Of a DNA stretch of 64,000 nucleotides, positions 1 through 11,451 are shown one piece after another. This stretch comes from Kordiimonas aestuarii (lineage in GTDB: Bacteria; Pseudomonadota; Alphaproteobacteria; Sphingomonadales; Kordiimonadaceae): positions 308,501-372,500 of the forward strand of contig NZ_JAOBPP010000019.1 in the NCBI RefSeq assembly GCF_025574465.1. The letters are read 5' to 3'. The notes under the pieces are model-generated. The model worked only from the letters and a program-made list of their open reading frames with translations, had not been told where the DNA came from and did not search any database. Within the stretch, counting starts at the first letter, position 1, and each line of letters opens with the position of its first letter. A program made the translations under genes and the position numbers.

Positions 1-36
1 ATAATCTTATTTGTTAGGCGTTTTCGGAGAATAGAA

Positions 37-915
37 ATGGCAAGTGCGCCCTATAATGACCGCGATGGGTGGATGTGGATGGACGGTGAGTTTCATCCTT
101 GGCGGGAATGTAATGCCCACGTTTTAACACATGCCCTTCATTATGGTGGCGCCGTCTTTGAAGGCCAGCGCGCTTATAATGGCACGATATTCAAATTGAA
201 AGAACACACGGCGCGTTTGTTCAACTCAGCCAAAATTCTTGGTTATGAGGTTCCCTACAGCCAGCAGGACATCAATGACGCCTGCATGGAGTTGCTTGAG
301 AAAAACGAACTGGTTGATGCCTATTGCCGCCCTATTGTATGGCGCGGCAGTGAGATGATGGGCGTTAGCGCGCAGGCAAACACGATTCACGCGGCGATTG
401 CTGTGTGGGAATGGCCCTCTTATTTTTCGCCGGAAGCCCGTATGAAAGGGCTTCGGCTCGATATCTCAACCTGGCGGCGGCCCGCCCCCGATACCGCGCC
501 GACAAACGCTAAAGCGTCCGGCCTTTACATGATCTGCACCATGTCCAAACATGCGGCGGAGGCCAAAGGCTATGACGATGCACTGATGTTTGACTATCGT
601 GGTCAGGTGGCGGAGGCAACCGGGGCCAATATCTTCTTCGTCAAAGACGGTGAGCTGCATACCCCGACGCCAGACTGTTTCCTAAATGGTATTACCCGCC
701 AGACCGTGATGGAACTGGCAGAAAAACGCCAGATCAAGATCGTGGAACGTGCCATCATGCCGGATGAACTCGCCGGGTTCGAGCAGGCATTCCTGACCGG
801 ATCCGCCGCGGAAGTGACGCCGTTGTCCGAGATTGGCCCCTATAATTTTGAAGTTGGCGAAATGACTAAAACGCTGATGTTCGATTATGATGCGCTGGTG
901 AAGGGGAAAGCCTGA
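37..915 (+). CDS. ilvE: Branched-chain amino acid aminotransferase
   Basis: PLP enzyme of fold-type IV that transfers the amino group between glutamate and the keto acids of valine, leucine and isoleucine, the last step of their synthesis. The 292-residue length is normal for the family. The Schiff-base lysine is Lys159 in NAKASGLYM, followed by the family segment GYDDALMFDYRGQVAEATG and, near the C-terminus, the cofactor phosphate-binding GSAAEVTPL. The ATG is preceded by a GGAGA Shine-Dalgarno six bases upstream. It is the first gene of the window; the other branched-chain genes lie separately at 38-44 kb. A D-amino acid or aminodeoxychorismate lyase role is unlikely given the BCAT-like C-terminus. 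Confidence 0.93.
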   Translation: MASAPYNDRDGWMWMDGEFHPWRECNAHVLTHALHYGGAVFEGQRAYNGTIFKLKEHTARLFNSAKILGYEVPYSQQDINDACMELLEKNELVDAYCRPIVWRGSEMMGVSAQANTIHAAIAVWEWPSYFSPEARMKGLRLDISTWRRPAPDTAPTNAKASGLYMICTMSKHAAEAKGYDDALMFDYRGQVAEATGANIFFVKDGELHTPTPDCFLNGITRQTVMELAEKRQIKIVERAIMPDELAGFEQAFLTGSAAEVTPLSEIGPYNFEVGEMTKTLMFDYDALVKGKA

Positions 916-933
916 CAGGCTCTCCCCCGTTTT
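903..933. terminator. Bidirectional terminator between ilvE and the XRE gene
   Basis: GGGGA and TCCCC flank AGCCT-GAC-AGGCT, giving an 11-position stem with a single A/C mismatch, which is a G-U wobble when read on the minus strand. A GTTTT run follows on the plus strand. The hairpin overlaps the ilvE stop codon and lies between two converging genes. Confidence 0.6.
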
Positions 934-941
934 CAGCGGTT

Positions 942-1352
942 TTAGCTCAGCATTTTTGATTCTTTGATGGCGCGTACGAGGTCGCTCAGGGCGTCACGTA
1001 CATTTGCGTTTGGCAAGGTGTCCAATTCGGGAATGATGAGATCCATTTCGGTGATACGGCCCGAGAGGATTTCATCGCCCGAGGGCAAACCTTCATAAAA
1101 ATACCCCACCGTTGTTTGCATGATGTGCGCGAGAAGATAAAGCCGCCCGGCACTGATGCGATTAAGCCCGCTTTCGTATTTTTGAACCTGCTGGTAGGAG
1201 ATGCCAAGAATATTGGCGATATCCTGCTGCGACAGGTCCAGCGTGCGGCGGCGATCCCGAAGACGGCGCCCCACATGTTTGTCAATGAGGTCGGCTTTTC
1301 TGGCCGAAAGTTCGAGCAAGCTTTCCTCAATTTCGTCAATTTGTCTGCCCAT
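942..1352 (-). CDS. XRE/Cro-family helix-turn-helix regulator
   Basis: A 136-residue cytoplasmic DNA-binding protein. The helix-turn-helix spans about residues 28-85: an LRDRRRTLDLSQQDIANIL segment, then the recognition helix ISYQQVQKYESGLNRIS. This QQVQKYE form is typical of a conserved alphaproteobacterial XRE group. The C-terminal 45 residues are acidic and probably helical, possibly for dimerisation. It converges on ilvE and is divergent from bamD, with 204 bases of shared upstream DNA. The target genes cannot be told from sequence. Confidence 0.85.
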   Translation of the reverse strand: MGRQIDEIEESLLELSARKADLIDKHVGRRLRDRRRTLDLSQQDIANILGISYQQVQKYESGLNRISAGRLYLLAHIMQTTVGYFYEGLPSGDEILSGRITEMDLIIPELDTLPNANVRDALSDLVRAIKESKMLS

Positions 1353-1556
1353 AGCTTTTACTCCAGTTTTGCCGATGGGATTCTCCGTTGGCGCGTGCGA
1401 CTTACTGTGCTAGAGATTTCGCCAACGCCGATGCGGCCGGGTATCTCCTTCTTGTGGTTGGTGAAATTATACCATTGGTTGCATGATTATGAGATTATAA
1501 CCTTATGGGGGAAATGCAAGGGGACATTTCGCCTATTACGGGAGTGACAGACTGCC

Positions 1557-2366
1557 ATGACAGCAAATTGGCTGAAGATACCTGTACTGAGTGTGCTCTT
1601 GATGAGTGTTGCTGCTTGCAGTTCCAAAGATGACGAAGATCGCTATATCGCTCGGGATGTGGAGGTTCTTTATAACCTTGCCCAGGATAATCTAGCGAAG
1701 AAGCGCTATAAATTTGCAGCAGCAGCTTTCGATGAGGTTGAGCGTCAACACCCGTATTCGGTGTGGGCGCGTCGGGCACAACTTATGGCGGCCTATTCGC
1801 ATTATATGACCAATTCGTACGACGATGCGATATTGGCAGCGGAACGCTTCCTACAGTTGCATCCGGGAAACCGCAGTGCGCCATATGCCTACTACCTGAT
1901 CGCCCTTTGCCACTATGAGCAAATTTCGGATGTGGGTCGAGATCAACAGAAGACCGTTGACGCAGAGAGCTCACTGGTGGAAGTGATCCGGCGGTTCCCA
2001 AATTCCGACTATGCCAAAGACGCCAAGCTCAAACTTGACCTGACCCGTGACCACCTGGCCGGCAAGGACATGGAAGTTGGCCGCTATTACCAGAACCGGC
2101 ATGAATATCTTGCGGCAGAAACACGCTTCCGGGCTGTCATCGAAAATTATCAGACTACGAGCCATACGCCAGAGGCGCTGCACCGCCTTGTGGAGATATA
2201 TCTGTCACTGGGAATTGCCGACGAAGCAAAGATGGCGGCCGCCGTTCTGGGGCACAACTTCCCGGGCAGCAAGTGGTATCGCTACAGCTATTCGCTGTTG
2301 AGCGGCAAGGACATGGTGCCTGAATACAGTGAAAAATCCTGGCTCAGCAAAATCTGGCCGTTCTAA
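1557..2366 (+). CDS. bamD: Outer membrane assembly lipoprotein BamD
   Basis: Lipoprotein subunit of the BAM complex that inserts beta-barrel proteins into the outer membrane. The N-terminus is a lipoprotein signal peptide with lipobox VAAC, making Cys21 the lipidated residue. The rest is built of TPR-like helical pairs, for example NLAKKRYKFAAAAFDEVE and SYDDAILAAERFLQLHPG, as in BamD/ComL. Length of 269 residues is usual. It ends 18 bases before recN, an arrangement common in alphaproteobacteria, so the two are probably cotranscribed. Confidence 0.92.
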   Translation: MTANWLKIPVLSVLLMSVAACSSKDDEDRYIARDVEVLYNLAQDNLAKKRYKFAAAAFDEVERQHPYSVWARRAQLMAAYSHYMTNSYDDAILAAERFLQLHPGNRSAPYAYYLIALCHYEQISDVGRDQQKTVDAESSLVEVIRRFPNSDYAKDAKLKLDLTRDHLAGKDMEVGRYYQNRHEYLAAETRFRAVIENYQTTSHTPEALHRLVEIYLSLGIADEAKMAAAVLGHNFPGSKWYRYSYSLLSGKDMVPEYSEKSWLSKIWPF

Positions 2367-2384
2367 TGGACCAAGGGGGGCGCG

Positions 2385-4055
2385 ATGCTGACAAGCCTCA
2401 GCATTCGTGACATTGTTTTAATTGATAAGTTAGACCTGTCGCTTGCGGCAGGTCTAACGGTATTGACCGGCGAAACGGGGGCCGGCAAATCCATCCTGCT
2501 TGACAGTCTGGGCCTTGCGACCGGCAGCCGTGCTGACCGCGCGCTTGTGCGCCTGGGCCAGGACAAGGGGACTGTCACCGCCGCCTTTTCCGTCTCATCC
2601 GATCATGCAGCCTGTGCCCTCCTTGAAGAACAGGGCATGGATGGCGGTGACGGCTTTGTTATTCTGCGCCGTCAAATTACATCGGATGGCCGCAGCCGTG
2701 CATGGGCCAATGACCAGCCGATCAGCCAAGGTATGCTCTCAGACCTGGGGGCGCTGCTGGTGGAGGTGCATGGACAGCATGATGACCGCGGCCTGCTTGA
2801 CGCCAGTGCGCACCGGGCGCTTCTGGACGACTTTGGTGGTTACCGCACAGAGATCAAGGCTGTGGCCGACGCCTATGACACCAAACGCGAGGCGGAGAAA
2901 GCCCTCGCCAAGGCCGAGCGTGACCTGGCTGAGGCACGCCGGGATGAAGAATTCCTCGCCCACGCGGTAAAAGAACTGGAAGCCCTGAGCCCTGAATCAG
3001 GGGAAGAAAGTGAACTGGCAGAAAAACGCTCGCTGATGATGCAGGGCGAAAAGCTGACAGAAGATCTCGGCGAATATCAGGATGCCTTGGCGGCGGATGG
3101 TGGGGTTGACGCTATTGTGCGCGGCGTACTGCGGCGAATGGAACGCACTGACGCAGCAATGGCCAAGTTGTTGAAGCCCGTGATGGAAGCCCTGGACCGT
3201 GCTGCGATTGAACTGGGGGAAGGGCTGGCGGCGCTTGATACCCTTGCGCGCGATCTTGAGTTTGATCCGCTTGAGCTCGAACGCACCGAAGAACGGCTTT
3301 TTGAGATTCGCCGCCTTGCACGCAAACACAATTGCCAACCAGATGATCTGGCCGCCATGCAGCAGGACCTTGAGGCGCGGCACGCGGCCATCGCTGCCGG
3401 TGATGGCGCGGTTAAAATGCTGCGGGCGCAAGCCAAAGCCGCATCGGAAGCATTGGTTGGTGCCGCGGGCGCCTTAAGCGCCCGGCGGCAGGCTGCTGCG
3501 ATACGCCTTGATGAGTTGGTCAATACAGAGTTACCGCCGCTCAAGCTGGAGAAAGCCATCTTCCGCACAACGATTGAAGGTCTTCCTGAAAATGAATGGT
3601 CCCCCGCGGGCGCGGACCGTATCTCATTTGACGTCAAAACCAACCCGGGCACACCCTTTGGCCCATTGGTGAAAATTGCGTCTGGTGGTGAACTTGCGCG
3701 CTTTATCCTCGCGCTCAAGGTCGTGTTGGCAAAAGGCTCCAGCGTGCCCGTTATGGTGTTTGACGAGGTCGACCGCGGCATTGGCGGCGCCACAGCAAGC
3801 GCGGTGGGAGAACGCCTGAAGCGTTTGACCGAGGGCGCCCAGGTGCTGGTGGTAACCCACAGCCCGCAGGTGGCCGCACGCGGCGATAGCCAGTTCCAGA
3901 TATCTAAAAACGACGATTGCGGCGAAACCCGCACCCGCGTTGTGAAACTGAGCGAAAGCGAACGCCGTGAAGAGATCGCACGCATGCTGGCTGGTGAGAC
4001 AATCACCAATGAGGCGCGCGCCGCCGCCGACAAACTACTGACCGTGACAATATAG
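2385..4055 (+). CDS. recN: DNA repair protein RecN
   Basis: SMC-like ATPase acting in double-strand break repair. Walker A is GETGAGKS at residues 29-36. The middle (about 150-370) is alpha-helical and charged, fitting the coiled coil. The ABC signature is ASGGELARFILALK and Walker B is VMVFDEVDRGIGG, followed by the switch histidine in VLVVTHSPQVAA. Length of 556 residues matches the family. The ATG has an AGGGGGG Shine-Dalgarno. The gene ends seven bases before the ligA start, so recN and ligA are very likely cotranscribed. Confidence 0.95.
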   Translation: MLTSLSIRDIVLIDKLDLSLAAGLTVLTGETGAGKSILLDSLGLATGSRADRALVRLGQDKGTVTAAFSVSSDHAACALLEEQGMDGGDGFVILRRQITSDGRSRAWANDQPISQGMLSDLGALLVEVHGQHDDRGLLDASAHRALLDDFGGYRTEIKAVADAYDTKREAEKALAKAERDLAEARRDEEFLAHAVKELEALSPESGEESELAEKRSLMMQGEKLTEDLGEYQDALAADGGVDAIVRGVLRRMERTDAAMAKLLKPVMEALDRAAIELGEGLAALDTLARDLEFDPLELERTEERLFEIRRLARKHNCQPDDLAAMQQDLEARHAAIAAGDGAVKMLRAQAKAASEALVGAAGALSARRQAAAIRLDELVNTELPPLKLEKAIFRTTIEGLPENEWSPAGADRISFDVKTNPGTPFGPLVKIASGGELARFILALKVVLAKGSSVPVMVFDEVDRGIGGATASAVGERLKRLTEGAQVLVVTHSPQVAARGDSQFQISKNDDCGETRTRVVKLSESERREEIARMLAGETITNEARAAADKLLTVTI

Positions 4056-4059
4056 GTGA

Positions 4060-6423
<2,364 letters not shown>

Positions 6424-6495
6424 GCCACTGTTCTCTCTTGTGGGGGATAGACCGCTTCGCTAGGCTGGAGCTTTCAATTCAAGGGAAGACTATTC

Positions 6496-7464
6496 ATGCC
6501 GCTCAAGATGCTTCAGGTTGCTGCGCCTGTCTCGGTGGAAGCCAACATCCGCAAAATTGCCTCAGGCCATGAGTGTGTGATTTCCTACCACAAAGGCGTG
6601 CTGCTTGATGATGATCATGCGCTCTTTTTCCTTCTGACCAAATCGGGTGACAGGCAGCAGGTGATCGATGCCTTACAACAGCTTTTGGGTACCTCAAGCC
6701 GGGCCCGAATTACCATACTGCCGGTTGAGACGACCTTGCCGCATGTGGAAATGGGTGGGTCAACCGACACGCGGGAGGAACTTTATTACAAGATGGGGCA
6801 GGGCGCGCGACTTGACCTCAACTATCTGATACTGACATTCCTTTCCACCATCGTGGCGCTGATCGGCCTGATGCAGAATAATGTGGCCGTGGTGATCGGC
6901 GCGATGGTGATCGCCCCGCTTCTCGGCCCTAATCTGGCTTTTGCCTTTGGGACAAGCCTTGGCGACAAGGAGATGATGACCCAGGCATTTATGACGGCGA
7001 TCGGGGGTATTTCTCTTGCTGTATTTGTGTCCGCTGTTATCGGTTTCTCGTGGCATGAACTGCCAGACAGTCATGAACTGATGAGCCGCACTGAGGTTGA
7101 CCTGAGCGGGATTGCGCTGGCGGCTGCTTCGGGTGTGGCTGGCGTGCTTTCCCTGACATCAGGGCTTTCGATGACGCTGGTTGGTGTGATGGTGGCCGTT
7201 GCGCTATTGCCGCCTGCTGCTACGTTTGGCTTTATGCTGGGGCGGGGGGAGTACCTTTTGGCCTATGGTGCGCTGTTGTTGCTCGTGGTCAACGTGGTGT
7301 GCGTGAATCTCTCCGGCCTTCTGGTTTTTCTGGCAAAAGGTATCAAGCCACGCCTGTGGTTCGAGCGGCGCATGGCGACCCCCTATGTGCTGGGGGGCAT
7401 TGCGGTCTGGGCTGTGTTGTTGATCATGTTGATTTTCGTGATCGATCTGCGCTCATTATCCTGA
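6496..7464 (+). CDS. DUF389 (TIGR00341-type) integral membrane protein
   Basis: A 322-residue protein with a soluble N-terminal domain of about 90 residues, then six or so membrane segments. The central LMQNNVAVVIGAMVIAPLLG followed by the glycine/serine-rich ALAAASGVAGVLSLTSGLS is characteristic of DUF389 proteins. Their biochemical role is not established. It stands alone, 72 bases after ligA on the same strand. Confidence 0.8.
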   Translation: MPLKMLQVAAPVSVEANIRKIASGHECVISYHKGVLLDDDHALFFLLTKSGDRQQVIDALQQLLGTSSRARITILPVETTLPHVEMGGSTDTREELYYKMGQGARLDLNYLILTFLSTIVALIGLMQNNVAVVIGAMVIAPLLGPNLAFAFGTSLGDKEMMTQAFMTAIGGISLAVFVSAVIGFSWHELPDSHELMSRTEVDLSGIALAAASGVAGVLSLTSGLSMTLVGVMVAVALLPPAATFGFMLGRGEYLLAYGALLLLVVNVVCVNLSGLLVFLAKGIKPRLWFERRMATPYVLGGIAVWAVLLIMLIFVIDLRSLS

Positions 7465-7555
7465 CAAGAAATTCACTTATTTCTTCGAACTGTCACGAAC
7501 CAGCCTAAATATTACCTTTATATGACTTGCGTCAACCGGGACGCTTTTATGGCAA

Positions 7556-7578
7556 AGCTATGCGAATAACGCATAGCT
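7556..7578. other. Perfect 9-bp stem hairpin upstream of the glycine-tailed small gene
   Basis: AGCTATGCG, loop AATAA, CGCATAGCT. It sits in the 225-base gap between the DUF389 gene and the gene at 7690. No T-run follows, so a regulator-binding palindrome or 5-prime UTR structure is as likely as a terminator. A second weak stem (CCCCT/AGGGG) lies at about 7627-7644. Confidence 0.45.
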
Positions 7579-7689
7579 AATCTGCGTTATTAATAGCTTC
7601 TTAATCATATCGCACAGGCGTATCTACCCCTTGCCGACAGGGGTTGGCGCAAAAAAATAATACAGCGAGACTGGTGAAGGAGAATACCG

Positions 7690-8016
7690 ATGGCGAACAC
7701 AGTAAAAGAATTTGAAACGGTTGATGCATTCAGCTTTATGGGTCTGATGGCCGCCAACGGCCAAGTGCCGGGCGCCGTATGTGGCTCCAAAGAAAAAGGG
7801 TTTTTCTTTGCATCTGCGGAAGAAGCTGCGATTGAACTTGCGCTCGACCTTACAGCCAAAGGCGACTTTTTCACCCTAATGACTGCTAACGGCATGATGC
7901 GCGCTGCGCCCAAGCGCAAGCCCGCACAGTTCAAAATTACCCGCCCACGCAGCCTTGGCGGCGGTTTTGGCGGCATGGGTGGCGGCACTTTTGGTGGCGG
8001 CGCGCTCGCGCACTAA
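7690..8016 (+). CDS. Small protein with glycine-rich tail, function unknown
   Basis: I do not recognise this 108-residue protein. Residues 1-78 form a compact globular region without signal peptide or membrane segment; residues 79-92 are basic (KRKPAQFKITRPR), and the end is a low-complexity glycine run (GGGFGGMGGGTFGGGALAH). The ATG is well supported by an AAGGAGAA Shine-Dalgarno eight bases upstream. It is preceded by a hairpin-containing leader and stands alone. The basic stretch plus glycine tail could suggest nucleic-acid binding or assembly, but this is speculation. Confidence 0.7.
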   Translation: MANTVKEFETVDAFSFMGLMAANGQVPGAVCGSKEKGFFFASAEEAAIELALDLTAKGDFFTLMTANGMMRAAPKRKPAQFKITRPRSLGGGFGGMGGGTFGGGALAH

Positions 8017-8080
8017 GAATTGTCCATGTGGGCAGTCATTCCCGTTGACGCGCCCATACACTCCGAGCCTCATATGAGGT

Positions 8081-8989
8081 TCATGGCTTGCGCAATGTAA
8101 GCGCGAGCCACTCCCCTTTCTCTACTCTGCCCAGAGATACTAGTCCTCGAGCCTTATAGGCTTCGAGGACTTCTTTTTTCTGGGTTCCGAGAAGCCCGGA
8201 AAGAACAAGCGTTGCTTTATCTGCAAGCGCCGCAGTGATGTCGCCGGACAGTTCAATCAGGGGACCAGCCAGAATGTTGGCCATGATCAGGTCAAACGGT
8301 TTCTCGCCTGTGAAGGCCGGGTCGTCCAGCCCATCTGCGGCCAATGTTGCGATACCTGCCCTGTTTTCACCCATCTCGCGGGCGACACCCCCGTTGATCC
8401 CGATATTGTCATCGGTGACGTGAACTGCGATGGGGTCAATGTCGCTGGCGACCACTTTGGCTTCCGGCCAGACTTTGTGTGCACCCAGCGCCAGCACGCC
8501 GGAACCTGTGCCGAGGTCAAGCACCGTAGCCGGGATGATCTCGCTCGCGAGTGCATCAAGCACTTCAAGGCAGGCCGCGGTGGTTTCATGCTTGCCTGTG
8601 CCAAATGCCTGACCCGCGTCGATCTGCAGGTTAACTGCTCCGGCGCGGGCTTTATTCTTGTCATGCGCGCCGAAAACATAGAAGCGACCTGCTTCCACCG
8701 GAGAGAGCAGCTTCTGGCTTTCGCTGACCCAGTCTTTGTTTTCCACCGGACTGAACTCATGCACCCAGTCTTCGAGTGAGCCACGTTTCAGTATCTCGCC
8801 GACAAAGGCATCTTCCGGTTTTTCGGCGAAAAAGACTTCAACCACCCAGTCCGCATCCGGTGCCTGCTCAAAGTAGGACAGTGTGGGCGGAAACTCACCA
8901 CGCTCATCACCCATGGTTTCAAGCAGGATTTCAAGCTCTTGCGCGCGCTCAAGCGGCAGTTCGCCTTTCAGGCACCAGATATTTGTCAT
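8081..8989 (-). CDS. prmA: Ribosomal protein L11 methyltransferase
   Basis: SAM-dependent trimethylation of ribosomal protein L11. The N-terminal substrate-recognition domain (residues 1-115) is followed by a class I methyltransferase domain. Visible are FGTGKHETTAACLEVLD, the SAM-binding VLDLGTGSGVLALGA (motif I) and the PrmA catalytic-loop signature FDLIMANILAGPLIEL. Length of 302 residues is normal. The start has a strong TAGGAGC Shine-Dalgarno. It lies 20 bases downstream of the helicase gene on the same strand, probably in one transcript. Confidence 0.93.
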   Translation of the reverse strand: MTNIWCLKGELPLERAQELEILLETMGDERGEFPPTLSYFEQAPDADWVVEVFFAEKPEDAFVGEILKRGSLEDWVHEFSPVENKDWVSESQKLLSPVEAGRFYVFGAHDKNKARAGAVNLQIDAGQAFGTGKHETTAACLEVLDALASEIIPATVLDLGTGSGVLALGAHKVWPEAKVVASDIDPIAVHVTDDNIGINGGVAREMGENRAGIATLAADGLDDPAFTGEKPFDLIMANILAGPLIELSGDITAALADKATLVLSGLLGTQKKEVLEAYKARGLVSLGRVEKGEWLALTLRKP

Positions 8990-9009
8990 GGATAGCTCCT
9001 AAGCGCGCA

Positions 9010-11367
9010 TCAGGCGCGTGTCACAAAAGTGTCGACCACTCGTTTGCTGCCAGCTTTGTCAAACGCGACGAGCAACTTGTTGCCCTCTACGTCTTCGACA
9101 ATACCGTAGCCAAATTTATCGTGGAACACGCGCTCACCGATCGCGATGTCGCTGAGTTTCGGCTCGGCAGGCTTTTTCTTTTTCGGGCGTGATGGCGTCA
9201 CGTCAATGGTTCGTCCGTAACCACTTTGCTGTTTTTGACGCCAGCTTTGTGCGCGCTGCCAGCCCGGGCCGTATTTGTCGCCGCCCGAGGTGTAATATCC
9301 GTTATTATCGTCCGTGCCGTAGCTTTGATAGTCTTCACCCCAGCCGCTGCGTTGGCTACGACCTCCATAAAGGCCTTGGGCGGTTTCCATCTCGATGTGG
9401 TCGCCGGGCAGTTCTTCAATAAACCGGCTGGGCAGGCTCGATTGCCACTGACCGAAGACCTGCCGGTTGCCAGCAAAATATATATAGGCTTTGCGCTTGG
9501 CTCGGGTGATACCCACATAGCCAAGGCGGCGTTCTTCCTCAAGCCCGCGCACACCGGTTTCATCGAGCGCGCGTTGGTTCGGGAACAGGCCTTCTTCCCA
9601 GCCGGGCAGGAAAACGGTATCAAACTCCAGCCCCTTGGCGGCATGGAGGGTCATCAGCGTCACCTTCTCAAGGGTTGTGTTGTTGTCATTTTCCATGACA
9701 AGCGCGATATGTTCCAGAAAACCACCAAGATTTTCAAACTCACCCATGCCGGAAACCATCTCTTTGATGTTCTCCAGCCTGCCAGGCGCGTCGGGCGATT
9801 TATCGTTTTGCCACATCTCCATATAGCCTGATTCCTCAAGCAACATCTCAGCGACTTCCACATGGCTGTGCGTATGCAACAGGCCGCGCCAGCGGTCAAA
9901 ATCATCCATCAGGTTGGTGATGGATTTGCGCGCCTGCGGCCTGAGCATATCAAGCCCGGTGATCTGTCGTGCGGCACGCGTCATGGAGATGCCGTGCGAC
10001 CGTGCCAGATGGTGCACATTCTGCACAGCTGTTGTGCCAAGACCACGCTTGGGCACATTGATGATGCGCTCGAAAGCGAGGTCATCATCTGGTTGTGCGA
10101 TCACCCGCAGATAGGCCAGCACGTCACGAATTTCTGCGCGCTCGTAAAAACGCGGGCCGCCCACCACGCGGTACGGCAGGCCAAGGGTGATCATGCGCTC
10201 CTCAAACTCGCGCATCTGGAAGCCGGTGCGCACAAGGATGGCAATTTCGCTCAGTTGGTGGCCTTTGTGCTGCAGGCTCTCGATTTCTTCACCGATGGCG
10301 CGGGCCTCCTCCGGCCCATCCCACACGCCGCGCACGTCCAGCTTCTCGCCGTCATCGCTCTCGGTCCACAAGGTTTTGCCAAGACGGTCCTCGTTGGTGG
10401 CGATCAGCGCGGCGGCCGCCGCAAGAATATGTCCGGTAGAGCGGTAATTCTGCTCCAGTTTGACGATCTTGGCGCCCGGGAAGTCGGTAGAAAATTTGAG
10501 GATATTGCCAACCTCAGCCCCGCGCCAACCGTAGATGGACTGGTCATCGTCGCCCACGCAGCAGATGTTCTTCGACGCCTGCGCCAGCAGCCTGAGCCAC
10601 AGATATTGCGCGACGTTGGTATCCTGATACTCGTCGACCAGGATATAGCGAAACTGGTTATGGTATTCGCGCAGCACATCCGGGTTATTCTGAAACAGCA
10701 TAATGACATGCATCAGCAGGTCGCCAAAGTCGCAGGCGTTCAATACCCGTAACCGTTCCTGATAGTGCTCATAAAGCGTGCTGCCAAGGCCATTGGCAAA
10801 GGCAAAAGCCTCGCCTTGCGGGACTTTTGCGGGCATCAGGGCACGGTTTTTCCAGCGGTCTATAAGGCCCGCGAGCGCGCGGGCGGGCCAGCGTTTCTCG
10901 TCAATATTTTCGGCCTGAATCAATTGCTTCAGCAGCCTGATCTGGTCGTCAGTATCCAGAATGGTGAAGTTGGACTTGAGACCAACAAGTTCGGCATGCT
11001 TGCGTAAGATACGGACGCACACAGAGTGAAAAGTACCGATCCACATTCCTTCAACCGGGCGGCCAAGCACACGGGCAACACGTTCCTGCATTTCCTTGGC
11101 GGCCTTGTTGGTGAAGGTTACTGCGAGGATGTTCCAGGGGGCTGCATGGCCCATCGCCATAAGATGGCCAAGGCGCGTGGTGAGTACGCGGGTTTTACCA
11201 GTGCCGGCACCTGCGAGCACAAGTACAGGCCCTTCGGTGGCCAGTACTGCGTCCCGCTGCGGGGCATTCAGCCCGTTCAGGTATGGCGGCGGTGCGTCTG
11301 CCGCGGGCAGGGGGTGCGGAGGCAGGTCTTCACCAAGGTCATCAAGGTCAAAAGGATCACTCATCAT
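9010..11367 (-). CDS. UvrD/PcrA-family ATP-dependent DNA helicase
   Basis: Superfamily 1A 3-prime to 5-prime helicase used in nucleotide-excision and mismatch repair and replication restart. Visible: the Q motif LNAPQRDAVLAT, Walker A AGAGTGKTR, motif Ia FTNKAAKEMQERV, Walker B ILVDEYQDTN, motif III GDDDQSIYGWRGA, motif IV LEQNYRST, motif V TLMTLHAAKGLEF and motif VI RRLGYVGITRAK. The C-terminus carries the IGERVFHDKFGYGIVE Tudor-like segment seen in PcrA/UvrD. 785 residues. Two ATGs are adjacent (11367 and 11364). uvrD versus pcrA naming cannot be decided by eye. Confidence 0.93.
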   Translation of the reverse strand: MMSDPFDLDDLGEDLPPHPLPAADAPPPYLNGLNAPQRDAVLATEGPVLVLAGAGTGKTRVLTTRLGHLMAMGHAAPWNILAVTFTNKAAKEMQERVARVLGRPVEGMWIGTFHSVCVRILRKHAELVGLKSNFTILDTDDQIRLLKQLIQAENIDEKRWPARALAGLIDRWKNRALMPAKVPQGEAFAFANGLGSTLYEHYQERLRVLNACDFGDLLMHVIMLFQNNPDVLREYHNQFRYILVDEYQDTNVAQYLWLRLLAQASKNICCVGDDDQSIYGWRGAEVGNILKFSTDFPGAKIVKLEQNYRSTGHILAAAAALIATNEDRLGKTLWTESDDGEKLDVRGVWDGPEEARAIGEEIESLQHKGHQLSEIAILVRTGFQMREFEERMITLGLPYRVVGGPRFYERAEIRDVLAYLRVIAQPDDDLAFERIINVPKRGLGTTAVQNVHHLARSHGISMTRAARQITGLDMLRPQARKSITNLMDDFDRWRGLLHTHSHVEVAEMLLEESGYMEMWQNDKSPDAPGRLENIKEMVSGMGEFENLGGFLEHIALVMENDNNTTLEKVTLMTLHAAKGLEFDTVFLPGWEEGLFPNQRALDETGVRGLEEERRLGYVGITRAKRKAYIYFAGNRQVFGQWQSSLPSRFIEELPGDHIEMETAQGLYGGRSQRSGWGEDYQSYGTDDNNGYYTSGGDKYGPGWQRAQSWRQKQQSGYGRTIDVTPSRPKKKKPAEPKLSDIAIGERVFHDKFGYGIVEDVEGNKLLVAFDKAGSKRVVDTFVTRA

Positions 11368-11451
11368 TGGGTGTCTATAGCACCCCTGTGGCGGTGCGCA
11401 AAGCGCGGGATTGCGGTTTGATGTAAAACTTTTGTTCCCGGCTTGTTCACG

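Noticed and set aside
1477..1502. GGTT/AACC dyad upstream of the XRE gene and bamD
   Set aside because: Only the outer four bases and a few inner positions pair; too weak to call an operator.
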